Positions 1-7,700 of a DNA stretch of 15,685 bases are shown in pieces (the stretch's first letter is position 1; every line of letters begins with the position of its first letter). Position numbers and translations under genes: made by a program. The notes under the pieces were generated by a model. It ran no database searches, was not told the origin of the DNA, and worked only from the letters and a program-made list of their open reading frames with translations. The DNA comes from Candidatus Poseidonia sp. (GTDB lineage: Archaea; Thermoplasmatota; Poseidoniia; Poseidoniales; Poseidoniaceae): assembly GCA_023254365.1 (NCBI GenBank), contig JALRLQ010000037.1:1-15685 (forward strand), given 5' to 3'.

Positions 1-2
1 TC

Positions 3-959
3 GCTGCCGAGAATGACCTGGCCGGTTTGATTCGAGTGAACAAGAACTACAACTGCGGGAAGATCGAAGGCAACGACTGCGTGCCCATTTTCAAGGGCAC
101 GGGCATTGACGCCATCACCGAAGCCAACGGCGGAAGCGTACCCTCAGAACTGCCGTTCATCGCCATGTCAAAAGACGCAGGCGAGATACTTGAGAGCCTC
201 ATCTTCAACGCCACGGGATCCACCGGTGTGCTCGAGATGATCATTGACGTCACCAACGACGAAGAGCGAACCATCTATGTCCCGTGCGGTGAAATCCGCG
301 GTGAAAGTTCAGAGGTTGTCATTGTGGGCGGCCACCACGACACCGTCTACCACGGCCAAGGCGCCATTGACGACACCTCGGGCACCGCCAGCGTGCTCGA
401 GATGGCTCGGCAAATGAGCGAAATCGTCAACGAAACGGGCAAGCCTGAGCGAACCCTGCGGTTCTGCACATGGGGTGGAGAAGAGGAAGGACTCTACGGC
501 AGCAGAGCCTACGTGGAGGCCTTCCAGAACAGTTTGCGCAACAACCTGCGCCTCTACATCAACCTCGACATGAACCACGTTGATGCTGACTTTTCCAACC
601 GTGGCAACAGCCTGACGTTGTTTGGCAACAACGCCGAGGACGTCGAGCACATCGCTCGTATCACCGAACTCTACCAGAACAAGCGAGACGAGGTTGCCGA
701 CCGCTACGACATCCGCATCTCCGTCCTCACGGGAGCCAAGGGAGCACCCGACGGTATGCCCTACAACTCCGACCACGGCCCCTTCGTCTACGATTTGGGC
801 GGTAGCGAGCGTGGACGAGCCGTCGTATGTTACGGCAGCGGCAGTTGGGAATACCACACTTACCTCGACACGATGGATCGCTTCAACGAGGAATCCTTGG
901 GCGTCTCGGTCACCATCTACGGGACCTACATGCGCTTCCTGGCCTATTCGGATTACTGA
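3..959 (+). CDS. M28-family zinc metallopeptidase, 5' end outside the window
   Basis: The frame is open to the left edge, so the true start is missing; the TTG at 27 is only the first start-like codon visible. Numbering from position 3, the M28 peptidase metal-site motifs appear in order: GGHHDTV (His111), AIDDTSG (Asp123), GGEEEGLYGS (catalytic Glu160 and metal ligand Glu161), INLDM (Asp189), SDHGPF near 256-261, and YHTYLDT (His285). Family members bind two zinc ions and remove N-terminal residues from peptides or cleave related amide bonds. The roughly 100 residues before the first motif could be the end of a protease-associated or lid segment. Whether the protein is secreted cannot be judged without the N-terminus. 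The next gene starts 37 bases downstream on the same strand. Family assignment is firm; substrate is unknown. Confidence 0.9.
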   Translation, partial: AAENDLAGLIRVNKNYNCGKIEGNDCVPIFKGTGIDAITEANGGSVPSELPFIAMSKDAGEILESLIFNATGSTGVLEMIIDVTNDEERTIYVPCGEIRGESSEVVIVGGHHDTVYHGQGAIDDTSGTASVLEMARQMSEIVNETGKPERTLRFCTWGGEEEGLYGSRAYVEAFQNSLRNNLRLYINLDMNHVDADFSNRGNSLTLFGNNAEDVEHIARITELYQNKRDEVADRYDIRISVLTGAKGAPDGMPYNSDHGPFVYDLGGSERGRAVVCYGSGSWEYHTYLDTMDRFNEESLGVSVTIYGTYMRFLAYSDY

Positions 960-984
960 GCGAGGGGTTCAAAACACGAAGGCG

Positions 985-990
985 GGTGGA
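985..990 (+). promoter_or_regulatory. Shine-Dalgarno site of the parvulin gene
   Basis: GGTGGA lies six bases before the ATG at 997. It picks this ATG as the start out of a longer open frame that runs back into the M28 gene. Confidence 0.65.
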
Positions 991-996
991 AGGTTC

Positions 997-1290
997 ATGG
1001 TCGCACCGAGCGCTTGGGCCTCGCACATTTTGGTGGATTCCAAAAGCGAAGCCATCCAAATCAAGGACAAGGTGGGCAAGCTCAAGGATTTCCAGAAACT
1101 GGCTCGAAAGAAGAGCACGTGTCCTTCAAGTCAAAAGGGCGGCGACCTCGGTTGGTTTCGCAAAGGACGCATGGTCAAGGAATTCGAAGACACCGTCTGG
1201 AACGCTCCATTGAACACCGTTTCTGCGCCGGTCAAGACCCAATTCGGTTACCACCTGATTTGGGTCCACGAGCGCGACGAAGACGCCTGA
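997..1290 (+). CDS. ppiC: Parvulin-type peptidyl-prolyl cis-trans isomerase
   Basis: This 97-residue protein is a single parvulin (rotamase) domain, about the size of bacterial PpiC, with no signal peptide or extra domain. It would catalyse cis-trans isomerisation of peptide bonds before proline in the cytoplasm. Visible family motifs are ASHILV near residues 8-13, FQKLARKKSTCPS at 32-44, GGDLGWFRKGRMVKEFE at 48-64 and VKTQFGYHLIWV at 79-90. The frame is open far upstream, but homology begins right after the ATG at 997, and a GGTGGA ribosome site sits six bases before it. folB follows after nine bases with its ribosome site touching this stop codon, so the two are probably co-transcribed. The folding substrate is unknown. 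Confidence 0.92.
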   Translation: MVAPSAWASHILVDSKSEAIQIKDKVGKLKDFQKLARKKSTCPSSQKGGDLGWFRKGRMVKEFEDTVWNAPLNTVSAPVKTQFGYHLIWVHERDEDA

Positions 1291-1299
1291 GGTGAAACC

Positions 1300-1662
1300 G
1301 TGCAGTGGCGGGTTGGGCTTGAGAACTACGAAGTCATGGCCGTGCACGGCTATTACGATGAGGAGCACCTTGCACCCCAGCCTTTTGTGTTCACCGTGTG
1401 GGCCACGCTGGCAACCAAGGGTCGAATTGAGGAACTGGAGCACACCCTGAACTACGCCGACCTCCAATTGGCGGTGGACACGGTCATGCTCAACGCCCCT
1501 GCCCCGATTCGTCTGATGGAAGAGATGGCACAACGCATTCTCGACATCCTCGCCGCACACGCCGGATTGGCAACGGTCACCGTCCGCATCGAGAAGCCCA
1601 ATGCCCCTCTTCCGCACCCCGGTGGCCTTCCCGTAATCGAAGTGGAATGGCACCGAGATTGA
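1300..1662 (+). CDS. folB: Dihydroneopterin aldolase, FolB type
   Basis: The 120-residue product matches the FolB family over its whole length. FolB cleaves 7,8-dihydroneopterin to 6-hydroxymethyl-7,8-dihydropterin and glycolaldehyde in folate synthesis. The motif HGYYDEEHLAPQPF covers residues 16-29, NYADLQ 51-56, RLMEEMA 71-77 and VRIEKPNAPLPHPGG 95-109. From memory of the Staphylococcus enzyme, the active-site residues correspond here to Glu22, Tyr52, Glu74 and Lys99, all present. The start is a GTG preceded by GAGGTGA (1289-1295), which overlaps the parvulin stop codon. Most archaea are thought to use the unrelated MptD enzyme for this step, so a bacterial-type FolB suggests acquisition. 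Together with folP at 10865 it indicates that folate is made de novo. Confidence 0.9.
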   Translation: MQWRVGLENYEVMAVHGYYDEEHLAPQPFVFTVWATLATKGRIEELEHTLNYADLQLAVDTVMLNAPAPIRLMEEMAQRILDILAAHAGLATVTVRIEKPNAPLPHPGGLPVIEVEWHRD

Positions 1663-1668
1663 GCGAGG

Positions 1669-1675
1669 CTTAAAC
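1669..1675 (+). promoter_or_regulatory. TATA-like element before the cysteine-rich gene
   Basis: CTTAAAC is centred at 1672, 26 bases before the ATG at 1698. No ribosome site is visible, so a leaderless transcript starting at the ATG is likely. Inference from spacing. Confidence 0.45.
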
Positions 1676-1697
1676 GCCTGCTCGTCCACCGTGCTTC

Positions 1698-2183
1698 ATG
1701 GTCATGACCGGGCGCATCTATGTGCCAAGCGCCGTTGAGGAGGGCGGTGCCGTGGTTGGCATGGGCTGTTTCAGCACCCAAGAAACAGCTCTGAACGTTC
1801 TGCGTTCCTTCCTCAAGAAATCCCACCAAGTCCCGCTTGAGCGCGCCAGCGTGACCGCCTGGGAGGTGGACGTGGTGGGTGACGACGCCGTCACCGTGCT
1901 CTCGGAATACGAATGCAGAACCTGTCCGGTCTGCACGCGAACCACGTTTTGGATCGACATCGAGCGATTCAAAGCCGCATGCTACGGCACGGCCTGCGGG
2001 GCGTGGATTGAGGAAAGTGCGGTGGAAGCCGACGTCATCGATTGCGGCTGGCCGCCGACCCAGTTTGCCGAGCAGGTCGAAACCATTGACGATGCCATGC
2101 GTTCACTACGCCGCATTGCTGCGAGGGCGGAAGCAGCGGGCCTTTCCGCCACCGACGAGCGATTCTCGATGGATTCGTTTTGA
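1698..2183 (+). CDS. Unrecognised cysteine-rich protein
   Basis: I do not recognise this 161-residue protein. It has no signal peptide or membrane segment. The visible feature is a cysteine cluster: Cys73, Cys76 and Cys79 in YECRTCPVC, then Cys95 and Cys100 in ACYGTACGAW, and Cys116. Two cysteine pairs about 20 residues apart would suit a small zinc ribbon, or could serve a redox role. The N-terminal 70 residues look like a mixed alpha/beta domain and the last 40 like a helix rich in alanine and arginine. No Shine-Dalgarno precedes the ATG at 1698, but a TATA-like element lies 26 bases upstream, which supports this start; a second ATG at 1704 is possible. Codon use resembles the neighbours. 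Function is not assigned. Confidence 0.75.
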   Translation: MVMTGRIYVPSAVEEGGAVVGMGCFSTQETALNVLRSFLKKSHQVPLERASVTAWEVDVVGDDAVTVLSEYECRTCPVCTRTTFWIDIERFKAACYGTACGAWIEESAVEADVIDCGWPPTQFAEQVETIDDAMRSLRRIAARAEAAGLSATDERFSMDSF

Positions 2184-2188
2184 GCCAC

Positions 2189-2221
2189 AACCGTTGTTCA
2201 AACACGGATTGATAACGGGTT
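2189..2221 (+). repeat. Imperfect inverted repeat upstream of nei
   Basis: Arms 2189-2201 and 2209-2221 can form about 12 base pairs with one bulge on each side and a seven-base loop. A second, perfect six-base pair of arms, GTTCAA at 2196-2201 and TTGAAC at 2220-2225, overlaps the first, so the two folds exclude each other. No T-run follows, so an intrinsic terminator is unlikely. It may be chance or an operator; it covers the TATA-like element of nei. Confidence 0.35.
2209..2215 (+). promoter_or_regulatory. TATA-like element of nei
   Basis: TTGATAA is centred at 2212, 26 bases before the nei ATG at 2238. No clear ribosome site lies between them, which fits leaderless transcription. Confidence 0.45.
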
Positions 2222-2237
2222 GAACGAGTTTCCATCC

Positions 2238-3074
2238 ATGCCGGAAGGCCCCGAAATCCGTCGTGCGGCTGACCGCATCGGAAAGGCGCTGGTTGGCAAA
2301 ATCGTCGAAGACGGGCAGTGGCCCTACCCTTCTCTCGAACATGCAAAGGACCTGATCTTAGGCCACGAAGTGCTCAGCGTCACAAGTCGAGCAAAAGCCA
2401 TGCTGATTCGCTTCAGCAGCGGTTGGACCATGTACAGCCACAATCAACTCTACGGCCGCTGGACGGTTCACCTCAAGACCACCGACCCGCGCTCCAATCG
2501 GTCGCTTCGGGCTGAGTTTTTGACCGACAAACACGCCGTTCGCCTCTGGTCCGCCACCGACATCGTGCTCTTGCCAACACCGGAGGAAAACGGTCATCCT
2601 TTTCTGGCTCGTTTAGGCCCAGATGTGTTGGATGAAGCCGTGGACCAAGCGGCGTTGCTCAACCATTTACGCTCAAAAAGAATCTATAGAAAGAAGGGTG
2701 CAACGCTGATGCTTGACCAAAGAAGTTTCGCAGGGCTTGGCAACTACCTGCGGTCAGAGATTCTTCATGCGGCCGGGGTTCACCCCGACGACCGACCGTG
2801 CGACCTTGACGAAGCCACCCTTGAACGGTGGGCTTCGTGCATCAAAACCGTCACCGTGCGGGCCTACGAACACGGCGGCGTCACGGTTGAACCGGCGATC
2901 GCTGAGGCGAGCAAGGCCCGGGGGGAACCTCGGCGAATGTGGCGCCATGCCGTGTTTTGCAGAAACGACCGCCCGTGCTTGACCTGTGCTCACCTCGTGG
3001 TGCGAACCCGATATGCAGGACGACGTTTGGATTTCTGTCCCGTGTGTCAGCCGTCTCGACGAGACCGGTCATGA
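2238..3074 (+). CDS. nei: Endonuclease VIII-like DNA glycosylase/AP lyase
   Basis: This 278-residue protein belongs to the Fpg/Nei family and most resembles Nei, which removes oxidised pyrimidines from DNA and cuts the abasic site. The start must be the ATG at 2238, because mature enzymes begin MPEGPE: Pro2 is the Schiff-base nucleophile and Glu3 the general acid. An upstream in-frame TTG at 2220 would bury these residues. Lys53 in RAKAML, MYSHNQLYG at 65-73 and FAGLGNYLRSEIL at 164-176 are characteristic of Nei. A C-terminal zinc finger has Cys247, Cys250, Cys267 and Cys270, ending CPVCQ as in E. coli Nei. Its stop codon overlaps the end of the photolyase gene on the other strand by six bases. 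Fpg/Nei enzymes are uncommon in Archaea, which suggests transfer from bacteria. Confidence 0.93.
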   Translation: MPEGPEIRRAADRIGKALVGKIVEDGQWPYPSLEHAKDLILGHEVLSVTSRAKAMLIRFSSGWTMYSHNQLYGRWTVHLKTTDPRSNRSLRAEFLTDKHAVRLWSATDIVLLPTPEENGHPFLARLGPDVLDEAVDQAALLNHLRSKRIYRKKGATLMLDQRSFAGLGNYLRSEILHAAGVHPDDRPCDLDEATLERWASCIKTVTVRAYEHGGVTVEPAIAEASKARGEPRRMWRHAVFCRNDRPCLTCAHLVVRTRYAGRRLDFCPVCQPSRRDRS

Positions 3075-4229
3075 CCACGAGCGAAGGTCGCCGTCGCCCG
3101 GAACACGCAGTTCCTCCGCCCTCTTGAGCGTCGCAAGAACGTGTTCAAAGGTGGCGTGGTCCAGTGCTTTTTCGTCCTCAGCACGACGCTCGACGTTCTT
3201 CATCGCGATGGCCATGCGATGGTTCCCCGAAAAGGAATCTCCGTGGCGGTTGAGGTACGCCCAGTACAAGCGGGTCATGGGACAGGTCTTCTTTGGATGG
3301 AAGCGACATGCACCGCAATGGTCGCTCATTTTGTTGATGTACGCAGCACCGGCGACGTAGGGCTTGGTCATCATCGCCGCACCCAAGGCAAACGTACCCA
3401 TGCCCAAGACGTTGGGTTCAACCACCCAGTCGTAGGCATCGATGAAGGCGGCGTGGAACCAATCGGTGAGGGCACGGGGGTCCACGTCAAGCATGTTGGC
3501 AATGTTGCTGAGAACCATCAGGCGAGGTATATGGTGCGTCCAACCGTCCTCCATGACCGAGGCGACCGAGGCATCGAGACATTGCAAGCCGCTGGTCTTG
3601 CCCCAGTATGCATCGGGAAGCGCTTGTTGTTGGCGCAAATGATTGGGGTGAAGTTCGCCATCGTCCTTCGTCGGCCATCGTGCTTCACGCACGGCGGATT
3701 GCCGATGTACATCGAGGGTGCGGAACCCGTCGGTGACGGCGTGAATGTGGTGCACGTATTCCCGCCAGATCATCTGTCGAACAAAGCCCTCAACGCTGTT
3801 CAACGGCGCAGGACTGTCCAGGGCCATGGCAACGACCTCACTTGGCATCAGTCGATGGAGGTTGACCACCGTGGCCAATCGAGAATGAAACAGGCCCCGT
3901 GAACGTTCGCTCATGGCGTCCTCAAACGCTCCAAAATGCGGCAAGGCGTCCCGTGCAAACGCCAACGCAGCATCGAGGTCGCCACGGCTCGTTGGCTGCG
4001 AGGAAAGGTCAACGCGCCCAGGATGGTCAGCGAAGCGTGACCGGACAAGAGCCTCGACCTCCTCGTCAACCGCATCGCGACCGAAGAATGGTGCGGGCGG
4101 GGCTTCGGGTTCACCTTTCCACGGGCGTCGGTTTTCGGCATCAAAACTGTATTTTCCACCCACCGGTTTTCCTTCGACCATCAGCCAACCCGTTTTCTGG
4201 CGCATCCATTCGAAACGGCGGCTCAACAC
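3069..4229 (-). CDS. Iron-sulfur cryptochrome/photolyase, C-terminal fragment of a frameshifted gene
   Basis: This frame carries the FAD-binding and catalytic part of an FeS bacterial cryptochrome/photolyase (PhrB-like, 'deoxyribodipyrimidine photolyase-related'). It opens with MRQKTGWLMVEGKPVGGKYSFDAENRRPW at residues 9-37, a family hallmark. Four cysteines at 217, 305, 308 and 316 should bind the 4Fe-4S cluster; the 88-residue gap between the first two equals that of Agrobacterium PhrB as I recall it. The loop between the last two cysteines is about five residues shorter than usual. Relatives repair (6-4) UV photoproducts using light. The GTG start is artificial: the first eight residues are out-of-frame reading of the N-terminal part, which lies in the frame at 4141-4728. 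Either the gene is inactivated or the sequence has an error. Confidence 0.85.
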   Translation of the reverse strand: MLSRRFEWMRQKTGWLMVEGKPVGGKYSFDAENRRPWKGEPEAPPAPFFGRDAVDEEVEALVRSRFADHPGRVDLSSQPTSRGDLDAALAFARDALPHFGAFEDAMSERSRGLFHSRLATVVNLHRLMPSEVVAMALDSPAPLNSVEGFVRQMIWREYVHHIHAVTDGFRTLDVHRQSAVREARWPTKDDGELHPNHLRQQQALPDAYWGKTSGLQCLDASVASVMEDGWTHHIPRLMVLSNIANMLDVDPRALTDWFHAAFIDAYDWVVEPNVLGMGTFALGAAMMTKPYVAGAAYINKMSDHCGACRFHPKKTCPMTRLYWAYLNRHGDSFSGNHRMAIAMKNVERRAEDEKALDHATFEHVLATLKRAEELRVPGDGDLRSWS

Positions 4230-4728
4230 CCACGCTCTCGACGAACCACGAGCGTTGGGTTACCCAACCGGGGTGGTCGTGCATCATCAGGATGCCCTGC
4301 TCGGCATGAGGGCTCATCTCCATGCGAAGGCTTCGCTCGGCGTGGGCAAAAGCGTGCAGTGGACCGGTCTGTTGGTGGACTTGGTGCACCACTTCGGCGT
4401 AGGTCTGCGAGGAAAGCAGGTAAAGCACGGGGATGCCTTCATCCTGAAGTTCAAGCGCAAAGTGGCGCTGATTGGACAACAGCACCGCTAATTTTTGCTG
4501 ATGGTACGGGCGCTGTCGTGCTTTGTGCGTGGATTCGATGAGGACGACACCGAGCCGGCCGAGGGGCTTGAGCGCATCGAGAAACGCCACGTTGAGCTGG
4601 TCATAGGAGAGCCACACCCATGCATCAACGTCTGCAGGCTCCGGCGTGGTCAACGCGTCACCAAATGCACCCTGTTCACTTGAAGCCACCAAGGTGGAAG
4701 AGGAAAACACCCATGCCCCCGTGGCCAT
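4141..4728 (-). CDS. Iron-sulfur cryptochrome/photolyase, N-terminal fragment of a frameshifted gene
   Basis: Residues 36-176 form the Rossmann-like antenna domain of the same photolyase: VWLSYDQLN, then VVLIESTHKARQRPYHQQKLAVLLSNQRHFALEL at 61-94, then WVTQRSWFVESVGVEPPFRMD at 155-175. After about residue 176 (near 4201) homology jumps to another frame, and the last 19 residues are out of frame. Against the usual spacing from LRME to the MR..TG motif, about six codons are missing, or 17 bases allowing for the frame. The start at 4728 leaves some 35 residues before the domain, but a TATA-like element 26 bases upstream supports it. Relatives bind a lumazine-type antenna pigment here. Together the two parts would give roughly 550 residues. 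Confidence 0.82.
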   Translation of the reverse strand: MATGAWVFSSSTLVASSEQGAFGDALTTPEPADVDAWVWLSYDQLNVAFLDALKPLGRLGVVLIESTHKARQRPYHQQKLAVLLSNQRHFALELQDEGIPVLYLLSSQTYAEVVHQVHQQTGPLHAFAHAERSLRMEMSPHAEQGILMMHDHPGWVTQRSWFVESVGVEPPFRMDAPENGLADGRRKTGGWKIQF

Positions 4729-4750
4729 GGTAGGAAATCAACCTCAAGGG

Positions 4751-4757
4751 CATAAAG
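4751..4757 (-). promoter_or_regulatory. TATA-like element of the photolyase gene
   Basis: On the minus strand, CTTTATG is centred 26 bases before the ATG at 4728, in the 55-base gap after carB. A GAGGT sequence sits about 13 bases before the ATG, rather far for a ribosome site. Confidence 0.45.
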
Positions 4758-4783
4758 GGATGCTTTTTCCCGGCCGTGCCCCG

Positions 4784-7700
4784 TCAGTAATGCACGGTCA
4801 ACTTGCGAGGTTCCAGACGTTCCTCTTTGCGTGCCCGCATCGCAGCGGCTTCCATCACCGCTCCTCGCATCGTGGTGACGAAGGGGATGTTGAGTTCAAC
4901 AGCTAACCGACGCATCATGTTGCCGTCTCGCACAGCACCACCCGAAACGGTGGGCACGTTGACGATGAAGGAGACCTTGCCCTGACGCATCAGGTCAAGG
5001 GCGTCGGGGTGCTTTCCTTCCGCGATGCGGTAGACGGTCGTGACCGGCACCTCGTGGCGTCGGAGAGCATCGGCGGTTCCTCCTGTGGCGTAGAGCGTGA
5101 AGCCCATGGCCACGAGTTCTTGAGCCACCGGAACGAGGTTTTCCTTGTCCTCATCCCGCACCGTCAAGTAGGCCCCGCCCTCGGTGGCCACCGGAACTTC
5201 GGTGGCCAAACGGGCCTTCAGATAGGCGAGGTCGGCACGCTCATCGGAACCGTAGACCTCGCCGGTGGATTTCATTTCAGGGCCGGGTGCGGGGTCGAGA
5301 CCTCGCAATTTGATGAACGGGAACACCGGAGCCTTGACGCACACCTGTCCGGAGGTGCGGCGTGGAATGCTCTGGTCCTTGAGGGGTTGTCCGATGGTCA
5401 CTCGGGCGGCGATGCGAGCAAGCGGGAGACCTGATGCTTTGGCGACAAAGGGCACCGTTCGGGAGGAACGCGGGTTGACTTCCAACACGTAGAGGTCCTC
5501 GCCTTGAATGGCAAATTGGATGTTGAAACATCCTTTGATCTTCAAGCCCAACCCGATGATTTTCGTTTGCTCGGCCACCTTGTCAAGCATCGCCTGCGAA
5601 ATGTTCTGTGCAGGGATGAAGCAAGTTGAATCGCCCGAGTGAATACCGGCTTCTTCCAGATGCTCCATGATGGCGCCCACGAGCACCTCGTCGCCATCCG
5701 AAGCAGCATCGACGTCCAATTCGGTTGCGTGGCCGAGGTATTCATCGACCAAGAGCGGTTTGTCCGGTGCGAGGTAAGCGTCCCGAAGGTAGCCGTCGAG
5801 TTGTTGTTGATTGGAGAGAATTTCCATACCACGGCCACCCAAGACATAGGAGGGACGAATCAGCACGGGGAAGCCAATCTCTTCCACAGCCGCCCGCAGG
5901 TCATCGGCCGAGGTACCGGTTGCTCCTCGAGGCATGCGGAGGCCGTGGCGTTTGGCAAAGGCCTCGAACCGCTCACGGTCACTCGCTTCGTCGATGGCAT
6001 CGCAGGAGGTGCCCATGATGGCGAGGTCCAGACCTTTGATGGCCAAATCGGGCAGGCGATCTTCAAGGGGCAAGGCCAAGTTGATGGCGGTTTGGCCACC
6101 GAACTGGAGCAAGATTCCATGGGCCTGTTCCCTGAGTAAGATTTCGCTCACATACTCCAAGGTGAGCGGATCGAAATACAGACGGTCAGAGGTGTCGAAA
6201 TCGGTTGAAACGGTTTCGGGGTTGTTGTTGATGAGGATGGCGTCTTTGCCCGCCTCTCGGATGGCTTTCACGGCGTGGACACAGCCGTAGTCGAACTCAA
6301 TGCCCTGGCCGATACGAATGGGGCCGCTGCCGATGGCCACAAGGCGCTCCTTGGTTCGTGATTCAAGGTCGGGCAGCACATCGATCCCCGGAAGCCCGTG
6401 TGGCTCGTAGGTGGAGTAGTAATACGGCGTTTTCGCAGCAAACTCCGCAGCACACGAATCCACCATGCGGTAAATGGGGTGCAGGTCAATCTCGTGACGT
6501 CGCCGCATAACAGCACGCTCGTCTTGTCCAGCGCCCAAGGACTTGAGCCCTTCAGGCGGGAAACCAGCGAGGGCATCGGCGATGTGGGCATCGCTGAACC
6601 CGTGGCTCTTCCAGTGCCGCAACTCCTCCTCCGTCAATTCAGCGGGCGAGGCACCTCGGTCAACGATGGAACGCTCCATCGTGGCCAGGCGTTCAAACCC
6701 GTAGAGGAACCAACGGGTGATACGGGTGATTTCGTGAACGTGGTCAACCGTCCAACCTCGTCGGAACGCTTCGATGACGGCGCCCATTCGGCGGTCGGTT
6801 GCCACCGATAGCCAGTTGACCAGCGTGGCATCGGGCAGCGGTTCATGGGCACGTTGCGACATGCCCTCACCTTCGGATTCGTCGGCTCGCGTCAGTGGAC
6901 GTGGGTGGGCACAGCCTTGCTCAAGCGAAGCCCACGCCTTGAGGAAGGCTTCCTCGAAGTTACGCCCGATGGCCATCACTTCACCGGTTGATTTCATCGA
7001 TGTGCCAAGGGTCCGGTCCGCAGTCCGGAATTTGTCAAACGGCCAGCGTGGGATTTTCACCACGCAATAATCCAGCGTTGGCTCAAACGCAGCCGTGGTT
7101 CCTTCCCCCGTGATGGGGTTTGGCAACTCGTCCAAGGTGTAGCCCACGGCGATCTTGGCGGCCATGCGGGCAATGGGGTAACCCGTGGCTTTCGAGGCCA
7201 GCGCGGATGAGCGAGACACACGAGGGTTGACTTCGATCACACGGATTTCACCGGTGAATTGGTTGAAGGCGAACTGAACGTTGCAACCACCCTTGATGTT
7301 GAGGGCCCGAATCAGGGCCAAGGCTTGATTGCGCAAACGTTGGTGGTCGGCATCGCTGAAAGATTGAAGCGGCGCCACAACGGTGGATTCACCCGTGTGA
7401 ACACCCATTGGGTCGATGTTCTCCATCGTACAGACAATGGTGGCGTTGTCGGCTTCGTCGCGCATCACTTCGTATTCCAATTCCTGCCAACCAAGAATGG
7501 ATTCCTCGATGAGAACTTGGGAAATACGTGAGTTGCGAAGACCCAACTGAGAGATTTCAACCAGTTCGCCCATGTCCCTCGCTGTTCCACCGCCGAGACC
7601 ACCAAGGGTGAAGGCGGGCCGAATCAAAATGGGCCAACTGCCAATCGATTCAGCAGCCGCAATGACCTCGTCGATAGAATTGCAGGCAACGGCCTTGCTG

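Noticed and set aside
1666..1679. Small hairpin AGGC/GCCT after folB as a terminator
   Set aside because: Only four base pairs and no T-run; it overlaps the likely TATA element of the next gene.
2683..2690. Palindrome TCTATAGA in nei, repeated at 12187-12194 in the TraB-family gene
   Set aside because: Both copies lie inside coding sequence in short AT-rich patches, with no shared flanks or nearby start codon. Two chance hits of an octamer in 15 kb are possible.
3141..3902. A 253-codon open frame antisense to the photolyase
   Set aside because: Register-matched shadow; the minus strand carries the photolyase cysteines and family motifs.
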